From Folioceros fuciformis (Eukaryota > Anthocerotophyta > Anthocerotopsida > Anthocerotales): a DNA stretch of 25,041 nt. Position 1 is the first letter of the stretch. Each line of letters starts with the position of its first letter. The notes beneath the pieces were generated by a model, which worked only from the letters and a program-made list of their open reading frames with translations, was not told the DNA's origin and searched no databases. The translations under genes and the position numbers were made by a program. The DNA lies in contig JBNGIO010006274.1 in NCBI GenBank assembly GCA_049999805.1, forward strand, positions 1-25,041. The letters run 5' to 3'. Shown piece after piece: positions 9,930 to 20,200 of this stretch.

Positions 9930-10091
9930 CATTTTCATAGCTCCGTTGGTCATGGCAACAAACTTTGTCAAAGGTTGGTTAGGCTCATCCAACTGGAGAG
10001 TTCTTAGCAATCCAAAAGTTAAGTGTAGAAAGACCCATGCCAAACAACCTTTGACAAAGTTGTTGCCCTATCCAACGGAGCTCTGAAAATG
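9930..10091. repeat. Imperfect inverted repeat, arms about 54 bases, loop 54 bases
   Basis: Left arm 9930-9984 starts CATTTTCATAGCTCCGTTGG; the right arm 10039-10091 read on the complement starts CATTTTCAGAGCTCCGTTGG. Both continue through GGCAACAA and CTTTGTCAAAGGTTG. By hand, about 48 of 55 alignment columns match, with two one-base gaps. A transcript would fold into a long hairpin. This fits a MITE-like element, a young MIRNA-type foldback or a small-RNA source; I see no clear target-site duplication. Confidence 0.8.
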
Positions 10092-10396
10092 CAGCCCGCC
10101 TCCTCTGCTTTTCTGAACCATGTGAAAAAGCGGAATGGAGGGAATGATACATATCAGCGTGTTGATACGCGGACTGCTAGTCTGGAAGGGTGCAGAGACG
10201 TTCTCCACGATCATCAGTGTTTGTCATGGATTGTGTGCCTGTTGGTTTGGGCCACCGACGTCGGATCACCGGCATGGGGTGGCAACACAGGCAGCCTTGC
10301 CTTCCACCTGTCTGCATGCCGCGCCTTCAGGCGGTTGTTGGCCATCCCTAAACGCGTTTTCAAGCGGCGGGGGATGGAATTAATAAGCAGGGAAAG

Positions 10397-10606
10397 ATGG
10401 CGTCGGACATCGCTGCGCAGAAAGACAAGATTCCTCAGCAAGAAATCAATGTTGTGGTAGGTCAGCGGCCTCTGGATGAGATTCCGGTCATCGACAAGCA
10501 GTCACCGGAAGAAAGTGGAACCACGGGAACGGGTGTTCGCGCACTCCTCAATCCAACTCTTGTTTCTTGCTTGAACTTCAGTTTTGAAGCTCGAATGCTG
10601 GTTTAA
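10397..10606 (+). CDS. Putative small plus-strand ORF, unrecognised
   Basis: A 69-codon ORF beginning MASDIAAQKDKIPQQEINVV and continuing with VGQRPLDEIPVIDKQSPEES. The N-terminal 45 residues have ordinary protein-like, hydrophilic composition and the ATG context (AAAGATGGC) is good. The remainder (ALLNPTLVSCLNF...) looks like read-through into an intron after a possible donor near 10530. I do not recognise a family and found no convincing second exon, so this may be exon 1 of an unresolved gene or chance. Confidence 0.25.
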   Translation: MASDIAAQKDKIPQQEINVVVGQRPLDEIPVIDKQSPEESGTTGTGVRALLNPTLVSCLNFSFEARMLV

Positions 10607-11289
10607 CTTATTCAACATAATCCTGTCCGCCCCCGCCTTGAGTCTGGCAGGCATGGGAGGGAAAGGGCGGTCCGGGCAGGAAAATTATGAGGATGGGGGC
10701 GGCGCCGCTGAGGCGCCTGGGAGCAGGCAGGACACCAATTTCTTCCTCTAACTGCCTGACGCTCGGGCAGGGAACGACGGGTAAAAGGGAGGCAGGTTTG
10801 TAGGAACGGCGTGAACGAGGTGAGAACATGGTGTGTAGGACTGACATTTGGATGCCCTCGCGTTTGTACTGTGACGGGACGGTCCTTCTCGAGCCGCAAA
10901 CGCGTTTTGCCTCTGAATTTTTCGCTCAGGCGACAAGGCATTTTGTATGAGTTTCCTCTACAGTGTCCGCTTCAACAGTCCAAAATGCTTGCCAATTTGA
11001 TCCCAACAACGGACATTTTCGTATGTTTTGTCGTCCCATGGTCACCATCGTTCGTAAAATATGTTCCATAAATGTGCACCCGAATCTACGTCCCTGGGAA
11101 ATCTGCTGTTGTCCAATGGCAGTTAGCTCTTGTCCAAGGTCGAGCTGTGCCACTTGAACTAAATAGCGTAGATGACAAAATGTATCTAATGCACCAGTAC
11201 ATACAACAGAATCACGTCTCACGTTACGAGGACAAGGGAACGTTTGCTGCGGCAGCGGAGAGACCTGACTGGCATTAGTAAACATAAGA
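10607..11289. other. Intergenic stretch with no supported gene
   Basis: About 0.7 kb. The short frames on both strands are interrupted and lack family motifs. A plus-strand frame ending SRYEDKGTFAAAAERPDWH at 11276 is mildly protein-like but has no supported start or splice structure. Otherwise I see nothing here. Confidence 0.35.
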
Positions 11290-12005
11290 CCGGTGACGGA
11301 TGAGATGGGTAAAAGCTTCGCAATGTAGTAGAACAGTCTTCAAGAAAGCAGAAGCAACTCTGATAGGGCGGCGAGCGGCTTCTGTTCCAACCCTCCCTTG
11401 CGTAATGCATCGCTGTGTATCACGGTACGTTTTCAGTCCACAGTGAGTGCACTCAAGACTGAGTTTATTCTGCGATCCCCAGGAGGGAGAAGAAACAATA
11501 CAGGACATCCAAAGAGCTGCCGCCCTATTAGCATTCACAGCACTGGCCACAATGTGATACCTCTTGAATAATGCTAGCCCCACAGTAAACATCCGGACTG
11601 ATAACATCCCTGTCCTCTCAGCAAAACTAGCTGAGGAACACCAGCCCTTGGGAATGATGTACAATTACAACCTCAAGTGAAATGCAAGGTGCCCAAGTCT
11701 CACCTGAATTTTCAACAACAGCCCCCTACCCTAGGCACACAGTGCAAGCTTGCTCCAGGGAAACTGTCACCTCACAAATAGATGAAGCCACCCTCTCAAG
11801 GCAAACTCGCATGTCAGACCTCTCAACACTTGCTACCCCACCAATCATGCGCCTTAAAGCTGCTGGACTCATAAATAAGTCTCAAAACTCTCTACTACAC
11901 TGCCTTGAGACAGCGGAACATTCGTCGCAATCAACAGGTGCCGGGTATCAGCAAGCAGTTTCTTCTCTGTTGCACCAACTCTTGACATACACAGAAGACA
12001 TGTAA
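11290..12005 (+). pseudogene. Possible decayed or unresolved plus-strand gene fragment
   Basis: One plus-strand frame reads protein-like sequence (CDPQEGEETIQDIQRAAALL, then PTVNIRTDNIPVLSAKLAEE) but is broken by an in-frame TGA after LATM and another after YNYNLK. A second frame from 11682 to a stop at 12003-12005 reads 107 codons of plausible soluble sequence (SQIDEATLSRQTRMSDLSTL, LIHKSQ-like region, LLTYTEDM at the end). Two frames with isolated TGA stops suggest a degenerated gene or unrecognised splicing. No family is recognised. The opposite strand also has a 129-codon frame, so chance is a real alternative. Confidence 0.25.
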
Positions 12006-12041
12006 CGAAAATGTGGTCATTGAACATGACTTGGCTGGCAC

Positions 12042-13922
12042 TCATCTGTTTCCAGGTGGAGTGCTGTCACCGTTAGTCGTGCGGCTTCCCTCAGCTGCAC
12101 CGCCGGTTAACGCAAGAATGTCCGGCGTTATCTCCCAGCTTCCGCTTTTCCGACCCCAGCTCGACCGCCTGGGGTGAGGCGCACTCCTTGGCTCATGATT
12201 ATCATGAGTCAGAGGCCGCCCAAAGCCAGGGGCAAATGCGTCCTCATATCCATCTTTGCTATCCATGGGCAGATCTCCAACGTCACTCACACGAGTGTGC
12301 AGGTCACCCAATACCTCTTCTGTGGGTACAGGCCATGACGTTTTCCCCAGTTCAACGTCAGTTGACGGTTTCATCCCATCCGATCGGGTCAATTCGTTGT
12401 CTGAAACCTGAGAATGGATCTGCCCAGACGAAGGCTCCAACTCCGCTCTGGCACGAAACTTGTTCTTAGATTTCTCAATTTTGGTGAAAAATATCTCCTG
12501 GAAATTCCTCCACACTCCCCGGTTGTATGGATTCACCTTACTGTCATAGCGGTACCTGAAGTTTTCATAGGTTGTCTGCACAACACACAACAGGACGGAT
12601 CAGATGCGTACCCTAGTGCGGTGCGCTGAGCTGAGCTCCAGGTCATTGATCATGCTGATGGGGGGCTAGCATGGGGCGGCAGAAAGCGCACCATGTTCTC
12701 AGTACGCTCTAACCAAACATCACACCAACGACTGTGAGGGGGAGGGGAGTGCTTTTGTCAACCAAGGCGGACCGTGCAACATTGGCTGACGCACAGACAA
12801 AAGGCTGACCACAGCAACAGCAAAGCTATCTCTGCTCTCTCAGAAGTAAGAGGCTATCGTTACAACAACAAAGNNNNNNNNNNNNNNNNNNNNNNNNNNN
12901 NNNNNNNNNNNNNNNNNNNNNNNNNNNNNNNNNNNNNNNNNNNNNNNNNNNNNNNNNNNNNNNNNNNNNNNNNGTCCTTGGAAAAGAAAGGCAGACAAAA
13001 CGAGGCAAAGCAAAAGAAAAAGCAAGAGGAGCCCCTAGTTGGAGATTTCCAACCACAAGCAAAGAAAAAGGAAAAGTCCGGCTGAAACACGGCTGACCTG
13101 ATTGGTGCTGATGAGGTACAGGTGAAACATGGTAAGCCCACCAACAAACCACACTGCTACGAATGTGTATACCATGAGCACAATGGATGCAGGAGCATGT
13201 GCCAAAGCCCTCCACACTGTTCGCGAGTGACCCGTTTCGGGCTTCATGTGAAACTTGATGCTCCAAGCCGACACGGAAAACACAAAAATGCACAATAGGG
13301 TGGTGGAGAAGACAAACATGAAGAAGAACCTGTAATTTCGCTGGCCAATGCACTGCCCGACCCATGGACAGTGGTGGTCAAAGCGCTGGACGCAGTTGTT
13401 ACAGATGGAGCAGTGAGAGCAGCGGGGAGGTCTGTATAGCATGCAAGTATCGCAATACTTGGTCTTGACCGCCACGCCATTGACAATCACATCCTTAGTG
13501 CGAGGAAAGCGGAGCCTGGGCGTCTGGCCACCCCACTCAGCTGGAGACGCAGCATTGTCATGATCCTCTTCAGGCTCTGGCGGATGCGTATTCCTCGGGA
13601 GAATACCGGGATCCCTTCCTGACGTGAGCAGCAGCAGGAAGAGAAGCCCTATCATGTAGACCAAGGTGACCGCAATAATGGCTACCCCCCAGACGTGGTC
13701 TATCCTCTTGAGCAAGTCCCTCCCAACAAAGGAGCAGAAAATGACGGTGGGCACGACGATGAGGAAAATGGTGAAAGCCAGAGACCTGACATCCGGGCCG
13801 AATATTAATCTCCCGCCGAGGAAAAACCTGTTGTGCCCTTTCCACTCCTCGTAGACACGCTTGGCCATGATGGTGTCCGCGGATCCCCCAGTGACGGGCG
13901 CCTGCGCGTGAGCTACAAACAT
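12042..13922 (-). CDS. DHHC-type protein S-acyltransferase (palmitoyltransferase)
   Basis: Integral membrane enzyme that transfers palmitate to protein cysteines. Model (complement): 13922..13098 and 12575..12042, 452 aa; the junction gives STNQ-TTYENFRYRYD, the conserved motif after the fourth helix in plant PATs. Order: short N-terminus, KRVYEEWKGHNRFFLGGRLI motif, two membrane helices (about residues 48-70 and 78-100), LTSGRDPGILPRN, then the Cys-rich DHHC domain (KYCDTCMLYRPPRCSHCSIC, then RFDHHCPWVG) with the catalytic DHHC intact, two more helices, the TTxE motif and a disordered tail of about 140 residues. Length and motifs match the Arabidopsis PAT05-PAT09-like group. The start at 13922 is the first ATG after an in-frame stop; 13868 is an alternative. 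The 522-base intron contains the assembly gap. Confidence 0.93.
12874..12973. other. Assembly gap, 100 N
   Basis: Exactly 100 N inside the single intron of the DHHC gene. A round number indicates a gap of unknown true size, so the intron length is not known. Flanks are A-rich on the plus strand just right of the gap. Confidence 0.99.
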
Positions 13923-14556
13923 CTCCACTTCATTGCAGCGGATGCACCTGGCCCTTATCCGACCTAGATCCCTTCACCAGCAGACTGAGGCGAGCCCGGT
14001 CGCGCATCTGCCACATCTCATCAGTCTACCAAGCCAGGAGTGCAAAGTCAAACCCTACGCCAAAAAATGCGATCGCGCGCAAACACGAGGGGACGGAAGC
14101 TATAGCTAGATCCAGCCAAGAAGCACAAGGATGCAGCCCCTAAATCCTACGCCGGTGCCGAGAGGCACCAAATCCGGAGGCTGCGACTGGGATCCTCCAT
14201 CCAACCCTAGCGAAGCCAGAAGTTTGCGTACCTTGCCAAGGCAGTGAAGCGTCCAGCCCCCGGCGGCAGCGGGATGCGCTGGAGGCAGAAAATTGCGGCC
14301 CGCGGTGCGTCAGGCCACGACAAAGAGCAGCAGAGAAAGCGAGGACATCCGTTGCTCAAGCAGCGAGACCCGATCCATGCCACCCCCGCCCTCGATTTGC
14401 TTGCCCTGCCCCTACGCTGCCTCAGGGCGCCACAGGCCCTCGGGACGCGCTCCCGGGCCAAGGCCAAGCGTGACGGCCCCCCTCGCCGGGCTCATTGCGC
14501 GGGAGCGGTCGCATCTGGCGTCGTCCCAGTGTGCGTCCTGGTTCTGCTGCTGCTGT

Positions 14557-14580
14557 TCCTCCTCCTCCTCCTCCTCCTGC
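14557..14580. repeat. TCC trinucleotide run
   Basis: A short microsatellite of TCC/CTC units preceded by GCTGCTGCTG, about 0.64 kb upstream of the DHHC start codon. No coding frame through it is supported. Confidence 0.7.
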
Positions 14581-14716
14581 CTCACCGCGTGGTTGCCGCA
14601 GTGCTTGGTGTGGTGTGGTCCCAGGTCCCAGGCGGGCCGGTCTGGACTACGCGGCTCTATGCTGTGGTCTAGCTCTGGTCTGGGCTGGTCTGGTCTGCTC
14701 TCGTCTCCTCTGGCCT

Positions 14717-14741
14717 GCTATGCTATGCTACGCTATGCTAT
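14717..14741. repeat. GCTAT pentanucleotide run
   Basis: Five near-perfect copies of GCTAT with one variant, GCTAC. This is a short tandem repeat in the spacer, with no functional inference. Confidence 0.7.
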
Positions 14742-16355
14742 GATCTGATGTAGCGTGCGAGGGGTACGAGGTCTACGAGGCCAGCAGGCTGCCGCAGAAG
14801 GGACCCTGGCAGCTACCCGCAGGCCGAGCGTGTGGGCGTGGGCGAGAGAGAGATGGAACCAAGACACCCGTCCCACGGACGCATATATCGCTTTGCTAAC
14901 GCACAGCTGGAAGCGAGTAAGTCTGTGCTCACCCACCTGCTTCCATGTCTAAAAAGAGCTCGTCTTGTCAGCCTACCCTCGCTTTACCGTTCCCACGCCC
15001 GCACCCGAACATGCGCCTCTTGCAACGTTTCTTTTGCACTACGCCCACCGCGCCCCCTAAACCAGAAACGTTTCTCTTCTTTTCCCACCCTGGCCAGGCC
15101 AGCCTTGTCGCACCTCTTTGCCACGCCCACCATCCCCTCCATAAACCCCCACTCACTCTATCTGCACCCGCCTCCGCCTCGTCTCTACAGTAGGAATACG
15201 TACGTACCCGCTCTCGATACGCGCTTCCAGATTTTGAATTTTTGTCCATTTTCAAAAAAAAACCTCTTTTCTCCAGATCTTCGCTGGAACCTGCCTTCTC
15301 TATTACCAGCACTTCTTCCTCTTCACCTCCTATCCACCAGTCCCCATCCTCCTTTGTTACACAAGGACATTGAGAAAAGTATCCAGGAGAACTGACTATG
15401 GAGGGAAACTACTTCTTAGGGTAGATCTAGGGAGCTTTTATTCACTACCTTTAAAAAAACAATTAAAATTAAAATAAAAATAAAATACATGTACGGAAAC
15501 TAAAAAAACCCATACCTACGTGCACAAGTTCAAGAACCAAAGTATCTAGAACGGTCCATAAAGTTCTTCAATTGAAGAAGAACGCACATATCATATTAGG
15601 CTACCCTACACTCTAACAAACTCCGACCAGCAAGCCATCACAAATCGCAGTGGACCCATGCAATTCTAAAACAATGATCCACCAACGGCAGGAACGGAAA
15701 TCAAATATCACCCACGAAATTTATCGAATACAGAAGATCTCCTGCGTGACCTGGCATTGGCATTGGAGACCACGAAAAGAAAGTCTAGACACTACCTACT
15801 CTTTGCCTGATCTGCAGCAAAAAGCGAGAACAGAGGACGGGCTTATTTGCAAGCAACACCACGGCTACCTTCGCGCTCTCCGTTGCCGGGGGAGGGAGGT
15901 GTGTGACATGTTATGGACAGGCAATATGTGCAGCCTCGCCAGAGTGTTTATCAACCAACTACATGTATGGACCTGTACCTCGTACCTTGAATCTGCTGGT
16001 TTGGGTAGAGCTCCCGGCACCATACCCCGCCGACGGAGTGGAACCCTTCCCTGGACCAAACCGCCTGCACGACCTCCTCAACAACGCCCGTCCACATACT
16101 GTATCAAGACCAACACCCGTTTCAGACGGCGTTCCTACCGCACACAATTGCGGTGCGGTTAGCAATGTGGTGCCGCTTCTTCCGGCAGTGGTCGCCAGGA
16201 AAAGCACAAACAGTGATATCCACTTTCCAGAATTGTTCGGTGCGAATCAAGTGGATCAAAGAACGAGCTAAGAGGACAGCGAAGTAATGTATGGACAAGA
16301 TGGCGTGGTTAGACTTACGCACTCGGAAAGGCGTGAGGACAGTATACCAGTCAAA

Positions 16356-16870
16356 TCACACCAGTAGCTCTTCCCATGGCTTCGACTTGGAAGGCTGAGC
16401 AAACTCGTCCTCGTCCACTTCCCACGAGACTGCGGCGCATCAACCTGAGCCTTCGTTTGCGTTCCCACCCGCAGGCCTAGTCGGAAGGACTTCATGCAAT
16501 CAGCCAGACGAAATCCGACATCAGGCACCACCGAGAGATATCTCAGTCCGCTGAAGGATGAAGCTCGTACTACAAATATAAAAGTCCGCTCTAGAAGGGA
16601 AGATGATTATCACCTGCATTAAACTCGGGACTCTTGGAATAGTTGTACATTCCGGCTCTTGACAGCTAGCTCCGAAAACAGGTATCCTACAGTCGTGGAG
16701 GAAGTCGTTCAAGTCAAAAGGAGTTACACCGAACAGAAACTGAGCCAACTTGTCCCGGGCACACATTAGTTGGCGCACACTGCATACCTTTGCCTGTAAC
16801 ACTGAGGACTGATTTGATTGATATTCAGCTTCCCTGGTGGCCTGTCCTCAAATTCCAGCGCCGTAAACAT
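16356..16870 (-). CDS. Tentative small multi-exon gene, unrecognised
   Basis: The complement of the last part reads VSWEVDEDEFAQPSKSKPWE then ELLV-stop (stop 16356-16358), acidic and Trp-containing like a genuine C-terminus. A possible first exon begins at the ATG at 16870 (MFTALEFEDRPPGKLNINQI). The middle is unresolved: a short exon reading LSRAGMYNYSKSPEFNA joins the last exon in phase through donor GCAG|GTGATA, whereas a second frame (IPVFGASCQEPECTT) joins the first exon better. I cannot choose between them by eye. The fragments could alternatively be 3' exons of the coiled-coil gene upstream if its apparent stop at 17227 is bypassed. Confidence 0.3.
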
Positions 16871-17226
16871 AAAGCTCAAGGTGGGTCAAGATGAACCTAG
16901 GCGCAGCACTCCCTCTCTGATCAGAAAAAAAGAATTTCACTAAAGACAGAAACAAAAGGAAGTAAGATACATATTGCATTTGCGCAACTTGAAGGCAGAC
17001 GCATACAAGTTGAGGAGTCACGTGTGACTGGCTGGGTGTAGTTTCGGTGCTGACGAGTTCTTGGTTGAACCTGGCTTTCCAGTTGCACGGGGATGGCTTT
17101 GAACAAGCGTTCGCAATGCCCTCAGCACCCAGTTGTGATCTTGTTTCCTGCTGGCTAGTGGCTCTGTGGAGTTGATTCTGCTACGCTCCACTGAGGTTTA
17201 ACAAAGGGACAAACCATTTCTTTTGG
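16871..17226. other. Spacer downstream of the coiled-coil gene
   Basis: About 0.36 kb, probably the 3' UTR of the coiled-coil gene and the promoter of the tentative small gene. A minus-strand frame through about 17130-16960 is open and hydrophilic but has no anchor. A CACGTG core at 17019-17024 sits in a near-palindrome (AGTCACGTGTGACT), a possible G-box. Confidence 0.35.
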
Positions 17227-20200
17227 TCACTCTTTGGATGATCCATAGGGAGACATTAGCAATTTTCTCCTGCTACTCATCTCGTAAGAACCAAAGCCTG
17301 AGAAGCCATGGAGTTTAGGCCGTCCTTCGGATCTGGGATACGTTCTCATGTACCCGGCGACATCTCTCTCCCCCCTAGCAACAGCATGTGCGTGTTCAGA
17401 GATGGCCAGATCGCCACTACTGTTCAAACTCCTCTGTCGGCACTCGCCTACGAGACCTCTTGATTTCGGCAGTGACCTGGAATTATCAAATTTCATATCA
17501 AATCTCTGCTTCTGGCTGCTTGACGTGGGTGTACAATAAGGTGAACCCTGGGTCGATAAGCTCCGAACCCATGGTGCTGATGGTGCAAACTGTTGAGGAC
17601 TGCTATGTCGAGAAGATCCATAAGGTGATGAGTGCAGCGCATCTAATGACTGAGCGTACTGTTGCATGTCTTCCTCCCACTCGGCCCGAAGGCTCTGTTG
17701 TTCTTGTAGTCGGTTAAGCAACTGTATCCTGTCCACGCTTGCTTCATCTGATGTACCTGGAGCCTCATGAAGCATATGAGCCTTTTCTATCTGGCTAGAA
17801 AGGCCTTCTTCTATTTGCTCCATGAAATTCAACTTTGCTGAGAGATCATTAAGGGCTGCAGTCACATGAGGGACGAATACAGCGGATGATTGAAGATTTC
17901 TGAGGAAGTTCTCTGCTTGATGCAGTTTGTCCCTACCTGCCTGACTTGCTTCTTTCAAAGTGTCCATCACTCTCTCCAACCTTTCCTGACTTAAAAGTTT
18001 GTCCCTGTTAACTTCACTTGTTGCATGAAAGCTTGCCTGCTTTTGAAGATTTCCGTAAGCACTCCCCATGTCACTATTGACCGTGGATCTATAGAATCGT
18101 CTAGGGGACGGGTGCACTTCCGTGAACATATCTCCAATTCGCAACCTCCTAACAGGAGTGTGTGGCTCTAACGTGCCTACTGGAAAATCATACTGAGTGT
18201 GAGCGAGGCCTCCAATTCCATTCACGAATCCTTGTCCAATGCCAGATTGCCCTTGGCTTATCTGGGTAGAATGTTCCATCCAATTCGCACCATCAGTGCT
18301 CCAGGTGTCCCCTGCCTTAACATACTTGGGGGTTGAATCTTGCCACCTGTTAGACCTTCTGCTACTTCGCTCCAGCTTGGAATGATCTTCTGATTCAGCA
18401 TCCCTTCCTGAGACTCCTGCAATCTCTTCTTTCGGAAGGCTATCTGCCGCAACTGTTGCATTGTGAACAGCCCTTTCCACGTTGTCATCAATGGATCCAG
18501 CTGGGCGTGGGTTTAGCCATTTTTCAATTCCTTCTCCAACTATGCCCAGATGAAGCCCGTCTTTGGCGTGGTGACTACTAACCCAATACTTGTCACCCTC
18601 TACTGGAGCTGGTGAACGCACGTTCTTCTTTTCTTGTGTCTTGTGCTGCTCTGGTGCTAGTCCTGGCTTTTCGATGTTAGGTACCGTGGCTAGAGGAGGA
18701 ACTGTTTCTTGTTCCTGCCAAAGAGCATGGAGCGTATGTTCTTCGAGAATACGGTCTGGTGCGGAGGATAGTATGCTGCACGAGTCCCAGTATGACAAGT
18801 AGCGAGTTAGTGATGCATACGATTGAGAGAGACTCCTAGCAGTCTACCAGCTGCAAATCCATACAGAAATACAGGAGGGCCAGCCAACACACCTGGACAA
18901 ACGTTGCGTTAATCGGGGCGCAACGACTGCTGGGTGAGCAAAAAGATCAGCTTTGCTCGTACCTTGTTTTTCGGATACCTGATTCGACACAAACTAGTGG
19001 CTTTCAACCTTTCAGATTTGGGAGCCTACTTTGCATGACACTGGAAAAATCAGAAAGTGGAGAAGAGCGGAAGTATACCAATCTGCTAGATTTGGGCAGT
19101 TGAGTGCTGCACACGCTGTCCCGTTGGACAGAATGCTTGTCTGCACCTTCCTTTGTCCTTTGATCATCCACCTTCAAAAGCGATAGCGAACATTCCGTCA
19201 AAGTCGGTGGAATAAGCCTCTTTAGCACATCTTACTATAATCGAAAAGTGCGTCAAATTTGAAAGCAGTCATGGTTATCACATGAAGTCCGTCCTACCTC
19301 CGCCTCGGTACGTGTCACACACTTCGCATTGGGTGCCGAGTCCCGCATGTCCAAGCCCTCTCCCATGGCAACCCCTGGTTCTCCGGCCGTTTCCTTCTTA
19401 GCCAAAGAGCTAATCAGGCCTTCGATGGTTCTCTTTCTTTCTTCTGATTCAATCCTGTCCAGGTCTGATCGTGCACCCCTAAGTCGCTGCCAGAAGTCTT
19501 TGATGTCTCTTCCTCTCTGGTCTATCCCTTCCTCTAGCTGCTGCTCACTTTCATTCAAAATTCGTTCCTGCTTTTCTGACAGACCCGAATCGCATATACC
19601 ACGCTGCGAGTGAGGGGGCACTGATGCACCAGTTTCCTGGTGCTGTGAATGGGACATCTGGATTGTAGCCGCAGCCTCAATTTCCTCCAACTTGCTAGCA
19701 CCTTTGAAATGTAGCTGCTTCGCACTGCGATGGGTACTCCCAATGGCTTTTCTGGTTGTGAGATCTTCCTTCAACGTCTCCCAACCTGTGAGGCAGCATC
19801 AGTATGATCTCACTCCTCTTCATCCAAAAGATCCAGTTTTGTTACCTCCCAAATGCACTCGAAGAAGAAAATCGAGCAGCGAGAGACGTGCTTACTTAAA
19901 TCAAGGACGCACGTGTAATCTTCGACATCTCCAGCTTTGTCGATAGTTTGACTCAAGTCTTGGTTGAGCTGTGAGAACTCATTACGGCCAATTTGGTCAT
20001 TTTCCATCAACTCAAACGCTCGCAACTCGTTGCGCATACCACTGACATCGTCCCTTTTGGTAGAGGATTCCTTGTCCAGCGTCGTGAGGAGTGATACCTT
20101 TTCGATGGCTAAAGCTCTCTCTGTTCTCGACAAAGCCTTCACACGATCAGAAGAGTCAGCACCTAGATTTTGTTACAGAAATTTGCGGCATTGGTTTGAG

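Larger units (their letters stand above)
9182..10396. other. AT-rich intergenic region upstream of the DOG1-ankyrin gene
   Basis: About 1.2 kb that includes the promoter of the DOG1-ankyrin gene. The stretch about 9480-10090 is visibly AT-richer than the rest of the window and has no long open frames. It carries a telo-box-like TTAGGGTTT at 9501-9509 and a long inverted repeat at 9930-10091. The change in base composition suggests inserted or non-genic DNA, possibly a small transposable element. Confidence 0.5.
13923..16355. other. Long intergenic region with simple repeats, no supported gene
   Basis: About 2.4 kb upstream of the DHHC gene. The first kilobase is GC-rich with pyrimidine-rich tracts: a TCC triplet run at 14557-14580 and a degenerate GCTAT pentamer run at 14717-14741. 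From about 15400 to 15750 the DNA becomes AT-rich, with A-tracts near 15450-15490. Frames such as 15903-16271 plus are open for about 120 codons but have no recognisable domain and weak composition. This is likely DHHC promoter/5' UTR plus non-genic DNA. Confidence 0.5.

Noticed and set aside
14244-15395. Several plus-strand frames of 80-190 codons upstream of the DHHC gene
   Set aside because: They are built from pyrimidine-rich and simple-repeat DNA (Leu, Ser, Pro runs), mutually overlapping in three frames, without domains.
15650-16271. Plus-strand frames of 120-170 codons
   Set aside because: There is no recognisable motif, the composition is weak and no splice support was found; they were left as spacer.
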